DNA of 64,000 nucleotides from Trichosphaerium sp. ATCC 40318 (Eukaryota > Discosea > Flabellinia > Trichosidae). The DNA lies in NCBI GenBank assembly GCA_038496445.1, contig JALMLS010000507.1, positions 248,001-312,000 on the forward strand. Reading direction: 5' to 3'. Below the pieces are notes generated by a model. The model ran no database searches and was not told the DNA's origin. It saw nothing but the letters and a program-made list of their open reading frames with translations. Positions 20,664-31,894 of the stretch are shown in pieces (position 1 is the first letter of the stretch; every line of letters starts with the position of its first letter). The translations under genes were made by a program, and so were the position numbers.

Positions 20664-21238
20664 CTAGACTTGGTTATGGTTTTTTGTGTTGCGTTTCAGC
20701 TTCCTACGAAAATTGCGCGAATTTCACAACACATTTATCTGAATCTACGTCTTTCTACACGTCACCACAAATTTAGCTGTTGTCAAATGTTACTACACAC
20801 TTAACCAATGACAAGGGTTAAATACGTTGCTCCAAACTTTTAAACCAGGTGCTGTGGCTGAGCGCATGTGCGAATAAATGCATCTTCCAACGGAAAAAAC
20901 TAAGTATGAGGAACTGCAGTTGAAGCCTTAACATCACTGGTCTTGTCGAATTCGTTCTTCCTCAGCTTACAGGGTATCTCTGTGGGACTGATGTTTCATA
21001 ATCCGGTGAAAGCTCTGCAAATATTTGCTAGGAGCGGAGACTTGTTCTTTTTTAAAAAATAGAACTTGCACAAGTGTTTTAATTCATACTCAGGCAGAAC
21101 ATTATACCTCTGATGATTCTAGCTCCAGACCTTTTTCCGGAGGGAATGAGACATCACCGCAATCAGAATCTGAACGATCCATTTCCAGCTGACATTGATT
21201 CTTTGTTTGAAGAAGAAAAACAACGTGGTACTAGTAGT
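20664..21238. other. Intergenic; weak coding hint at its right end
   Basis: Mostly without open frames. On the plus strand an exon-like frame follows an acceptor (tactcag) near 21094 and reads LAPDLFPEGMRHH ... SLFEEEKQRGTSSLT to a TAG at 21245-21247, overlapping the tail of the receptor relic on the other strand. No upstream exon could be tied to it. Confidence 0.35.
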
Positions 21239-21560
21239 TTAACGTAGTTCCAATAGCGTTCGAAAAGCTCTGTAAAAGTTAACAAGCATGTAAGCTATAC
21301 CTAAATAAGCGTATTTCACATACCTTCCTGGCATAAAGGCCATAGAAATTACAATGCTAGTACCTAAGAAAATAATAAGAAAAAACAACTGGTACAAAAA
21401 ATAACAGCAAAGATTCACCAATACAAAAAATAAACAACAATGCTGACACTAGACCAAGAGTATCGCGATCTAAACAATCCAGTATGTTACCACCATTAAT
21501 AGTACATCCAGTTACTTTGGCCCCTAGTGCAGTCATTAAGTTTTATCGACCCTTGTCTTG
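21239..21560 (-). pseudogene. C-terminal fragment of a Frizzled-type receptor paralog
   Basis: The minus strand reads LDCLDRDTLGLVSALLFIFCIG, an intron, then GTSIVISMAFMPGRY and a short tail. This matches LNRDSVNIVALALFIFCVG and GNGIIVFVTLMLGRY in the intact receptor at 23.7-26.1 kb, with the intron at the same place. Nothing of the preceding six helices or the cysteine-rich domain is found upstream (21560-22400), so it is an orphaned 3' fragment. Confidence 0.7.
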
Positions 21561-21749
21561 ATATTATACGTGAGTTTCTTTTGTAGTTTGTTTTACTTAT
21601 GGCTGTACACGTGTTTTACTCCGTTACAGACGTTTGGGTAAATTTGAGTTGACTTCGTATAAATCAACAACAACAACAACCGACAAAGCTTAAACAACAT
21701 GGCGAGCAGCAATCACCCACATCCCACCCAAAAATTTCCTTTTCAATTT

Positions 21750-22376
21750 GTTTTAAAAACTGTAAAACCTTTCGTTTATTTTCCAAGTGTTCTTGTATAA
21801 TACAACAAATGCTTGGCGCTGCGCTAGAGCCACAAGACATTTTTTCTTCCTCCCAACATCGTCTTGGTTAGTGTTCATTGGTTAGTTGATAGAAGAAAGT
21901 CAACTGAGAGTGTTAGAACTCTAACTTGACGTTTTGTTTTTTTTGTTTTCGCTGATTTCCTGGTTTTTTAGTACCTTCAAAATTGCCTTTGCTTGCTACG
22001 GTGACCGTTGGCAAAACGATCAAACTGTTATTACTAGTGCCGGCATTGCTGTATACATCTTGCTTATTATCATTTTGCGATAAACAAAGACTCCTTGGTA
22101 GTAAAACTAACGTTTTGAAATTAAAAAAATCTGTGATGTTGGGCACAAAGCGTTCTACTCCAATATTTGTTTTTTGTAGAAGCGAATAACCTGGTTTGTT
22201 ATTTTGAGGTGTTTAGTAGGTAACTGAGCGTACTGCTTGCGTTGTTGAATAAGATGGTCGCGTTCTAGAGTAAATTTTGTTAAAAACTTCAAACGCGAAA
22301 CCGGTGATAGGCTCATCATGCCGCGAATATTGCTATGAAAAATTATGTATAAAATACTCCACTTTGCGTTCCACAT
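21750..22376 (-). other. Probable minus-strand gene, structure unresolved
   Basis: Protein-like frames on the minus strand: SRLKFLTKFTLERDHLIQQ (22376-22191, with a donor after KITNQ), FKTLVLLPRSLCLSQND (about 22134-21975) and CLVALAQRQAFVVLYKNTW (about 21865-21790). They are separated by plausible splice sites but I could not join all three in one frame. The gene would be head-to-head with the Ras gene, 140 nt away. No family recognised. Confidence 0.35.
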
Positions 22377-22517
22377 AGTTAATTAGCCAAGTTATAAATA
22401 AGCTATTTCAGATAATTTAGACAAATAATGGTAAAAATAAAATAAATTCATTGAAAATATGTAAACCTAGGTTCCGTATTGTCATCATAAAACAAAATAA
22501 CGCAAAGATAACACATC

Positions 22518-23105
22518 ATGACTGACTACAAAATTGTCGTATTTGGATCTGGCGGTGTAGGCAAATCAGCGCTTACAATACAACTATTGTACAACCACTT
22601 CGTATGGAATTACGATCCAACAATTGAAGACGGATACCGAAAAGTCGTAACTATTGATGATAAAATGGCTGTTCTTGATATCCTCGACACAGCAGGCCAA
22701 GAAGAATACTCAGCTCTCAGAGACACATACATGCAACGCGCTAACGGCTTCGTTCTTGTATACTCTGTAATTGACAGCAACAGTCTATATGAGCTGGAGA
22801 CCTACATCAAACAAATTAAAAGATCACGTGAAGAAGATGTTCCTCCTTTTGTCATTGCTGGAAACAAAAGTGACATGGTTGAATATCGACAAGTCTCAAC
22901 TGATGAAGGACAAGAGTTTGCATCGTCCCATAACGCTCCATTTTTTGAGACATCAGCGAAGACACAAACTAATGTCGAAGAGTCTTTTTATGAAGTAGTT
23001 CGCCAGATTAGACGACAAAATGAACAAGAACAAACACAATCTAAAAAAACCAAGAAAAGAAGGAAAAGAAACCTCTCTTCAATCAAAAAATGTAAACTAG
23101 TGTAA
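22518..23105 (+). CDS. ras: Ras-family small GTPase
   Basis: An intronless 195-aa Ras protein. All G boxes are visible: P-loop GSGGVGKS at residues ~10-17, effector loop YDPTIED, DTAGQEEY, NKSD and ETSAK. The C-terminus is polybasic (KKTKKRRKRN) and ends CKLV, a CaaX prenylation signal. It is therefore expected to be lipid-anchored at the plasma membrane and to act as a GTP-switched signal relay for growth, chemotaxis or phagocytosis. Glycines at the P-loop positions equivalent to 12/13 are intact, so it should hydrolyse GTP normally. The lack of introns contrasts with almost all neighbours. Confidence 0.95.
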   Translation: MTDYKIVVFGSGGVGKSALTIQLLYNHFVWNYDPTIEDGYRKVVTIDDKMAVLDILDTAGQEEYSALRDTYMQRANGFVLVYSVIDSNSLYELETYIKQIKRSREEDVPPFVIAGNKSDMVEYRQVSTDEGQEFASSHNAPFFETSAKTQTNVEESFYEVVRQIRRQNEQEQTQSKKTKKRRKRNLSSIKKCKLV

Positions 23106-23686
23106 AGCCAGACAAAAGTGTATAACACAAAACGATTTTATCACGATAATGTACATAAATTGTATAAAACCTGTACAAAGAAAAGAAAAGAAAATCACAA
23201 AATAAAAAATTACAGCAAATCCTCGCCTGTTTTTCCGTCATTCTTTTTAAGTCCTATTGACAACGTTCCATGTGGCGCTCCTATCAAGTGGCTCCATAAT
23301 GCAGTGGCTCACACAAGCAAATAAATGAATGTGATAAAAGTGCATAGCTCCTAATCCATTCGTGCGCTATCATACCTTGTACTTTACTAGCACCAAGGTG
23401 ATTTTGGGACGTCTACTGCCGACGACTTCCTTAAAAAAACCGAGTTTTCTCCGTTACCTTTCTCTCCGTCTGCCAAAAAACATTTTTTTTTATTTGACTT
23501 CTACAGTAACGTACCGCTAAGTGCAATAATAGGTTAACAGAAAAAAGTGATTTAACGTGGGTCTGTATTTACACAAAAAAAGGGATAACCAATCCGAAGT
23601 TGGATGAGGTTATTTTATAAAAAAACCTACGAGTTAGGCTATCGTAAGTTATTGCAATAGTACAAGTATTGATGTATACAAACTCT
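23106..23686. other. Intergenic between Ras and the receptor; no gene seen
   Basis: Convergent 3' flanks of the Ras gene and the Frizzled-type gene. Only short frames occur (for example one ending IKWLHNAVAHTSK at 23322) without support. Confidence 0.55.
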
Positions 23687-26146
23687 TTACAAGCTATGTG
23701 TTTCTGTAATTATTTGTGAAGAGTTTGCATCAAGTGTACTCAATGATATTACACTACTACCAAGATTAGACTGTGTCACATTACATGACTTTTCCGTTTT
23801 TTGTGACGAACAACATGCTGAGGGCACCAGTCGTTTACAGTAGCCCCAAACCAATCTTCTAAAGCCACTAGCCAACAAGTCAGATAATTCACTACAGCTA
23901 TTGCGTTTTGATTTAAACGTACCTTCCAAGCATTAAAGTGACAAATACTATAATACCATTACCTAAGAGAAAGTTGGTCACAAAATGATTCGTTTTCGTT
24001 AAAAAGAACTTACCACCAACACAAAAAATAAACAATGCTAATGCTACAATATTTACAGAATCACGGTTTAGGCACGTTTCAACATCTTCTCCACTGAAAA
24101 TACACTCCATTCTTGACTGTCCCTCCATGTCAATACGAATATCTACATAAATTCGAAACCTTACAAAAAATAGTTACTACAAATGATATGATGACTGTAT
24201 ACTTACGCTACTACATACACCATCATTATAAAGTATCCAAGTATATAGGTTATCATGATATTACGCATCTTCTCCCTATGATTTGATGTGCCTGATATAT
24301 TTGGTCTCTATAGTATCACATAAGAAAAAAATGAGAATGTGTTGTTGCATTGGTACAATATAACGTACTCTGTACAAGTGAAACATCAAGTAACAAAAAC
24401 AAACAAACCCTAATACTGATGCTGGTATTATAGGAAAACCAAAGAAGAACACCCATTGCGCCCAGTCGTACTTAGTTGACACTAGACGATAAAGGTAAGA
24501 AATTTAATGCGCATTAAACAAATTAGTCCTGCAACTTACCAAAGCAAATTGTAGATCCTGGAAATGCTTCAATCAACCCTAAGCATAATGCCACAAATGT
24601 CATTGCAGCAGGCAGTCCCCAAAATGTAGCATAAACGAACTACCATGAGTTAGATTGATATAAAGACAAATGAGTAAATTCAAACTTACAATGCGGTATG
24701 GAAGAGGAAACTTCCCGTTTGCTCTCCAGTTCGATCTTGTTAGAATGTATGTAATATTAAATACCAATACAAACCATCCAACAACCATTTGTATTGCAAC
24801 AAAAACAAGAATAGCTCCTACAATACAACAAATTTGTGTCAGTTAATTGGTCTTGTTAGCTCCGAAAATACCTTGAATAGTACATGGCACGTGCCACGCA
24901 TGAGCTAGACGCGCTTTATTCTCACACAAAAAAAAATCTTGAGCAACAGATGATATGAAAATGCCAAAGCCTGCTATGGCGCTATCTGCACATATGACAC
25001 TGAAGAATTGTGTCGCAAACGTTCTGTACCTACAGTATGTCAACAACATCAAAAGAAACTAAGAAACATGAAAGAGGACTTACTGTGAGTTGCCTATAAA
25101 AGCGAGAAAACAAACTAGTGCTAATGACATTCCAACGGCGCCAGTGACAGCTGAGAATTGTCGGAGAATGAATGTAGACAAATCTAAACAAGTTAAGTTT
25201 TCTTATTATATTCTTAAATGTGTTAATTACCTGAGTTAACTGGAGAAGGACAAGACCAACATGGTGCCTCGTCTTTACCTGATGTTAATACACTGCTATT
25301 GTATAGTATGAACTTACTGTATTTTATTTCTGTGCTTTTCACATCTCGGAATAATCGCGGCGATGAACATTCAAATGTATCAACAGCTGTAAAATCTAAG
25401 ATGAGTGTTACCAGACGACTTTTATTGATCAATACGATTGACTTACTACTTGGAACTGTACCATTACACAAGGATACAACTGCTTGATTGTTACAATCAG
25501 GTACCTCCAAGTCTGTAAGAGATAAATATGGAGCACAAAAAATAGCAATATCTTGACATGTGTCTTTGCAAGGTAATTTCTTTCCATCAGGGAATGACGA
25601 GTTACATTGTGGAAACCCAATCTGGCAAGCATATGTAACAACTGTGTTCTTGCATTGTAAACCACCAATAATATCTAGAACGTCAATACCAATCAGCGTT
25701 TTCTCAATCTGTCTAAAACGGGTTGTAAGTATCTAATAAACTCTTCTTCAGGGTATTGTTCCGAGAAACTCCGATATTACGGTGTTAAAAACAAGTGTCT
25801 TACTCTTGAATAGCCTCTTGAGTGTATCCATCGCTAATAAACACTATTGTTTGTTCTTCAAGTACAAAATCACACCTTTATACGTTAGAAGTTAGTTACA
25901 GCGTATTTATAGTAATGTAAAGGATTTTGAGCGTAGAAGAAATGAATGCGCTTGAAAAAGAACAATAGTCACTGAAAGAGTTCAAAATATTCGTTTGTTC
26001 GCGTAGAGAGGAATATATAAGTACGAGAAGCGTTTTTGAACAATAGATTACCTGTGAGGTGTTCCTGTCGCGTTTTGTTGATATGGAACGCATGCACACA
26101 ATGCAGTGGCAACAACACAAGCCAATATAAGAAGATTAAAGCTCAT
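23687..26146 (-). CDS. Frizzled-type seven-transmembrane receptor
   Basis: ATG 26146 opens a signal peptide (MSFNLLILACVVATALCAC). Exons 26146-26052 and 25875-25804 join in phase (TGTPHR then CDFVLEEQTIVF), followed by the cysteine-rich extracellular domain (LQCKNTVVTYACQIGFPQC, LPCKDTCQDIAIFC). Seven hydrophobic segments then follow in separate exons, including GAVGMSLALVCFLAF, MVVGWFVLVFNITYI, FVYATFWGLPAAMTF and VFFFGFPIIPASVLGF. This order (CRD, then the seven-helix Frizzled/Smoothened region) matches the class of receptors known in animals and in amoebozoans. The KTxxxW motif used by animal Frizzled to bind Dishevelled is not evident. The last intron has two possible acceptors, giving slightly different tails before TAA at 23687. 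The ligand is unknown. Confidence 0.85.
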
Positions 26147-26799
26147 AACTTCAATTCGCTTCTGATGAGCTTTCCTGACCAAAATATTAACAGTAACAGG
26201 TCAGGTGCGTTTCGTTTCCACTTTCGTAGCAAAAACAAAAGTTGTGCGTAACAATATTTTCCCGCTCTAATAACTCTTGTTTCATTTTATTCTGATAAAC
26301 TCCATATTTGTGTTAATAATGCCCAAAAGATCAGGGTATACTTTGGTGTGATTATGGTATTTGAAAACAAGCTGGCGAAGTCACTTCATTGATTCAATTT
26401 TTGTGATTTTTTTGTAAAAAAGTTGCACGCAATGTTCCATATTTTGTCCAAGCTCCACTATTGAATCAAATGTATACCTGGTCCAGTGGGTTCATGAACC
26501 TCTCATGACTTCTTACATAGTTCTCAATTCCATGTATTTGACGTTAATTCATGTACATCAAGTCGTTGATACAATGATGAAAGTAATTTATGTTCACATG
26601 GTTACCTCACTGTATACTAGTACCACTACATTATGTATGCTTGTAATTTAACACATTCAGTTTACACGTATTTACAAGCATCTGTAATAGTGCTGGTATT
26701 CGTCTGAGTTTTTTGCATGGTAATTATTTAACCATCTTGACACAAACAACTATGTTTTGCAACAAACCGACTTTGGCAAACAAGCGGATATTTATTTAT
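26147..26799. other. Intergenic; no gene seen
   Basis: Promoter side of the receptor gene and 3' side of the galactocerebrosidase gene. AT-rich with no coherent frames. Confidence 0.6.
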
Positions 26800-29700
26800 T
26801 TAGTGGCTACCACCAACACCTACGCAAAGAGAACCCATACCAGTTATGAGTTGAGATCCAGATAAACTCCATGATTGGTTTTCGCCACCATTACAAGGCC
26901 ATGTTTCAATATTTTGACATAAAGAATTTGTGGCATCATCTACATCAAGACATTGACCTGATTGTACATAAGTAAGTGGCATATACAATCTTTTAGAGAT
27001 TCTGAAAATGCACAAAGTAGGTCACAAAAACTGGAAGATCAGCGATTAAAGGATCTCCCGTTTAAGGTAACAATAACAGTGAGCATCAAACGTTACTCTG
27101 AGATATTGTTTAAGTGACCGTACCATTAGATTTGTTGATGAGTGTTTTTCCTTTCATTGTCCATTCTTGTGTTTGAGTTTTGGAACATGTTGATACGCCA
27201 ATATTAGAACCTTCACGAAAAAGAGTTAGCATTAGAATCACCCGCTGTTAAAAAACGAGATCTTTGTAATATTTCACTTACTGCCTGTATGAGGATCCTT
27301 GCCTACAATACCAAGGCACAAGGTTTTATTGGAACTTAGTTTAACATTACCATCTTCGAATGACCTTATGTTAAACAACATTAGTTCTTTGAACAGAAAA
27401 AACCCCACGTGAGATATGTGAGTACAATTATATTTAAAATCTAACATACCATTCGTTAGCATTTGGTGAGTCTGTAGAACAAGAAACAAGCTCAACATTG
27501 TATCTAAACAACACGTCAACAAAAAAACAAGTACAAAAAAAAACACGTGTTTAATTTTTTCCACTATACCCTGCACCACAAGATTCAGCAGCATGAGTCA
27601 ATACAAAGTTATCGAACTGAGTATAATCAAAACTACTACCAACAGCAGCCCATCCATTCCTATTTTACAGATAAGTCATCAGGGAGCTCAAAGTTGTACA
27701 AAAGATGGAAGGTGTTTTACTGTCAGTTTTCTTGATAAGTGCGTACTGGTGTGAGGAGTCAGATACCGTTCCTACTAGATTCTTATCGAAATAAGCAGAT
27801 ATAGTACTAGACGAAACATTTAATCTAATGTTATGCCATTTGTTTGCTCCAAAAGAGAGTGTTCCTGATTTTAGTGTCTTGTTTGAAAAAAAACAAGTTA
27901 GATACACGTGTCAAACGTTATACAATTATTTTATACCTTAGTACCAGAAAGAATACTCCAAGCACCATTGACATCAATTTTAAAGTAATACCCTAACAAG
28001 TAAATTCGTATGAAAGAAAAAAAAAGCAAAGAATCAACGAACCACTTTCATAACTATTAGAGCATCCTCCCTTAGCAACACGAGCTAGAAGTTCGTTTAG
28101 TAACAATCCAATCAATAAACCATTATACATACCTCCTGCAACGACATTTCCAGTTGTTTCAATCAAGGCATCAAACTCAACGGTCATGTCCCTTCGTTTT
28201 TGTTAGAGAACAAAGAAAAACATTCTTTTTCATTGTACCTCCATGTATGATCTCCGATAACACTGATTGGTTGAGATGATTCTCCACACCATTTTATTGG
28301 TGGTTCTGGTACTACTTGTCTCATAGTGTTACCTTTAGATGACTTGTATATTTCCCAAACGCCTGTTTGATCCATAAAGTATTTTCCTTCTTGGAACTCA
28401 GGGTATGATTCAAAGTCATCTGACCACTTCTCTGGGAAACTTTTGGCAGGTGGAGGTGTTGGATAACTTCCTTTAACACCACCGGACATAGTTGTAACAG
28501 TTATGAGTTCGTCCAAACCTAAAACAAAGTAAACAAACAAGTCCTAGTTCACAATACTGCCTCAAACAAACTTACCGAGTTGCATTGTGATTTGTCCGTT
28601 CTTTGGCGTTATGGTAGAATGTTTGAAGTATACTACTTGGGATTCGTTTGCAGAAAAATGAGAGTACCAAACGTTGAGTGGTTCTACAAATAGATGTTAA
28701 ATAAAACCACGTGATTGGGTTTTTTTAAGGTCCTATATCACGTGCCGTCCGATTTTAACGCTTCAAGTTGGAATGTAACCGTTTGAGGCTTAACAGTGTA
28801 TGCTGGTAGGTGCGGTCTGTAATAATTAGTAACGTAGTAGGAAATAAGACACCAAGTACCTGATGCAAACTGAGTTGTCATGTGTCATTGTTTCAATGAC
28901 CATAGTAAAGTCTCCATTCGCCTCTGGAGGTACTAGTGTTACAACACTTCCACCTTAACAACAATTGTGAGTTTCTAAAGCAAGCTTTCATATGGTTGTA
29001 CCTTCAGGTAAATGACCAACACCAGAGCCGTGTTGTAGATACTTCCAGCCCGGTTTTGTGAACTAGATATTTAAAAATCTCTCGAGAAAGCAGTCGTACC
29101 TGTGTTGTGTGAGCGCTTCCCCAAATAGTGCCAGAAACAACATAAGAGCCACTGATAGAAAGTCAGGAAATATTGATGAGTTAAAATCTCACCTCCAAGG
29201 CCACCAGGACCACATTAGTCCATCTCCTTTGTATGGTAGATCTGGATAGTATGCAGCAACTAGATTCCATGATATAGTACTCGTCATGTAACCATTAACA
29301 CTATTAGAAGTAAGCAAGACCAGTAAATTTCAGAAGGAGGTCCTCACTAGTTTTGATTAAGAATACGAGCCCAACATCCACTTCCAACATTGTTTGAGTA
29401 TGTAGAATAATCTGATCAAATTTCAGTTAAACAAAACGTGTCACAAAAATCTATACCTTCAGATGCCCACAATTGGTTTCCAAGAGTCTTAGCGTCAGCT
29501 GCACTATTTGTACCAGGGTAGTGAACTAAAACAAGTTAATAAACAAATAGAAGTAAAGCTTTGACGAACCTCCAACAACATCAACTGCTGCTTTCAATTC
29601 TGGATTATTCTTCATGTCTAGAGAAGTGTTACACTACGATAGTTCGCTCTGTAGGTACAAGGATAAATAAAAACACACCTGTTGCGATTTCCCAACCGCC

Positions 29701-30732
29701 ATCTGCAGCGACAATCTTTGTTTTAAGTCCAGCAGCATCCAAAGCCTTCCTGAAAGTTTTACGTTAAAAATTCGTTGAGTTGGGTACTAATCAGAACGCG
29801 CCTTAGGTTGATTATATAGTCTGCTTTGTAAGGTCTCTCGTTCCATATACCAATGTAGTCAATTTCAATGTTGTAGTTAGATTTAACGCCTAAAAAACAA
29901 AAGATTATTCCAAAATGACATGGCACGATTTTGCGTCTTTTTGACGCTTGCCTTGAAGCCATTTCACGTGATAGTCAATATTATCTTGTGAGAAAAAGTT
30001 TCCACCGCCTATCCATCCAGGTACACCCCAAGACAAACCATACGTTATAATATCAGGGTTTCTCTTCTTGGCCTCTGTTAAAAGCCAAAATTCGTAACCT
30101 GTCGTAAAACTTTAACAATCGTGCGAATAACTGTGTGGATGTGCCTCTCTTGAAGTTTAGGTCATCTTTAAAGTGCATGTGGCTAGATTCAGTTCCATCT
30201 GTAGTTTGAGTGTCACCACCTATTTCTACCTTCAAAATATGAAGCGAGGCGCCAAAATTAGGTTTAAACAACTACAAGAAAAAGTCACGTGATGAAAAAA
30301 AAAACAACAAGACGGAGAAATGTTCTATGTAGATGGCAACGCACGTAGTCAAGAATTTGAGAGCGATAAGGTTCCTCGTAGTCCACAAGAAGGCGAGAAG
30401 TGGCACCTAAAAGTATTCATTACTAAGTTCGGTTTAAAGAGAGTATTACCACCGCCACTCAATCCTCCAATACCTAAAATACAATTAGAAACTGAAGTAT
30501 CCAAAAAAACATTTCGAAAGAAAAGTAGGGTTACTTTGTGTTGTGAAACGGTTTTTTTCGGTTTGCTTATGTCACAATAACTTACCATCGAACGTTCTTT
30601 CTGTGTCTTTGCCATTCACAATAATATTGGCCGCGTAAGTGACCTGTAACAGGATTAGACAGTGTGTATTTCGGTAGGGAAAAGAACTAGTACCGCCAAC
30701 AACAAGAAAACAGCGAGCGCGTGCTTTAGCAT
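26800..30732 (-). CDS. Galactocerebrosidase (glycoside hydrolase family 59)
   Basis: About 20 exons from ATG 30732 ([13 protein letters not shown], signal peptide) to TAA 26800. The order of segments follows GH59: [88 protein letters not shown] and [11 protein letters not shown]. The general acid/base glutamate lies in WNER and the nucleophile glutamate in ASED, so the enzyme looks active. The family removes galactose from galactosylceramide and related lipids in lysosomes. A beta-sandwich region follows ([27 protein letters not shown]), and then a C-terminal ricin-B-like stretch ([27 protein letters not shown]) that probably binds sugar. Likely a secreted or lysosomal digestive enzyme. Confidence 0.9.
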
Positions 30733-31043
30733 CGTTTGGGTTTTAGATTTTATTAAACTTAAGACATCTTTTAAGCCAAATTGAGCAAAACAAGTAGCTT
30801 TTTCTTTTTACTAGATTTCTTTCGCTACAAACAAGCCTGACACTTTTCGTTCGAGTGTAATAAGGTTCGCAATATATTACATCCACGTTCGCTGTCTATT
30901 GACAAACAACGTATTAACAAGTAATGATGGATTGACCCGATATTAAGCTATTTTGTGCTTGGGATTCTACGGTTAAGTCAACTTATTGTTCGGAGTAACT
31001 GTTGTAACGGAGCTATGCGCTTTCATCACATTCATTTATTGCC
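30733..31043. other. Short intergenic region
   Basis: Upstream of galactocerebrosidase. No gene seen before the receptor relic begins. Confidence 0.5.
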
Positions 31044-31732
31044 TTGTGTTGTAGCCACTGTATTATCCGCATGCGTTCCATACCAACAAACCTTGGGAGG
31101 AACACCTCACAGGTAATTTCGAAAGTTGTTTTTCGTTTAACGTGTTTCGTTTCTGTGTATTCTTATACGATTTTACGCGTATTCAACGCGTCCAAAGTAC
31201 CAACGGCTTCTTTTCATTTTTTTACACTACAAATCGCTGTGGTTTTGTTCGTTTTTACTTCTACTACGCGCAATATAGCGTCTAAAGAACAAAAAAGGTT
31301 AATTGAAGAACAAACAATAGTTTTTATACATTTGCTTGTCAGATTGGGTTTCCACAATGTAACTCGTCATTCCCTGATGGAAAGAAATTACCTTGCAAAG
31401 ACACATGTCAAGATATTGCTATTTTTTGTGCTCCATATTTATCTCTTACAGACTTGGAGGTACCTGATTGTAATAATCAAACAGTTATACCTTCGTGCAA
31501 TAGTAAAGTTCCAAGTGGTAAGTCAACAAGCATTTCTAACGTAAGTCGTCAGTGTTAACACTATGTAAGATTCTACCAATATTGATTCATTTGAGTGTTC
31601 GTCACGATTATTCAGAGATGTGAAGAGCACAGAAATAAAATACAGTAAGTTCATTTGTCATAGAACAAGACAACACACTAATTTATGTCATAAGATGAAG
31701 GACCATGGTCTTGTCCTGCTCCTGCAAACTCA
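31044..31732 (+). pseudogene. N-terminal fragment of a Frizzled-type receptor paralog
   Basis: Begins in the signal-peptide end (CVVATVLSACVPYQQ, compare CVVATALCACVPYQQ in the intact gene) and runs through the cysteine-rich domain. In the third exon, sequence between EQTIVFI and CQIGFPQC is deleted, so the two halves of the domain are joined out of register. Later exons (IDSFECSSRLFRDVKSTEIKY and DEGPWSCPAPANS) match the intact gene, then the copy stops before the first membrane helix. No initiating ATG is present at the expected place. It is a truncated relic in opposite orientation to the intact gene. Confidence 0.8.
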
Positions 31733-31744
31733 GGTTAGTTGATA

Positions 31745-31865
31745 GTTTCACAGATGCTATTTTCACATACTCGTACCCTTAACTGGTATGGGTGATCCTG
31801 GATCTTCAGGGCTGATACCAGCTAACTCATGAAAGGTAGCATACCAGTGCACAATGTGTATTGTA
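31745..31865 (-). pseudogene. Fragment of the arylsulfatase gene
   Basis: About 115 bp whose minus strand matches 42679-42795 of the intact sulfatase. Shared words include gctggtatcagccctgaaga and ggtacaatacacat; several substitutions (ggatcaccc against ggaacacct) mark divergence. It covers the WYATFCELAGISPEDPG region only and lies tail-to-tail with the receptor relic, 13 bp away. Confidence 0.8.
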
Positions 31866-31894
31866 CCTCAACACTTTTCAAGAAGTTGGTTTAT

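Noticed and set aside
21066-21247. Plus-strand exon reading LAPDLFPEGMRHH ... SSLT as a gene
   Set aside because: It has an acceptor and a stop but no upstream exon could be linked. It is kept only as a hint in the intergenic entry.
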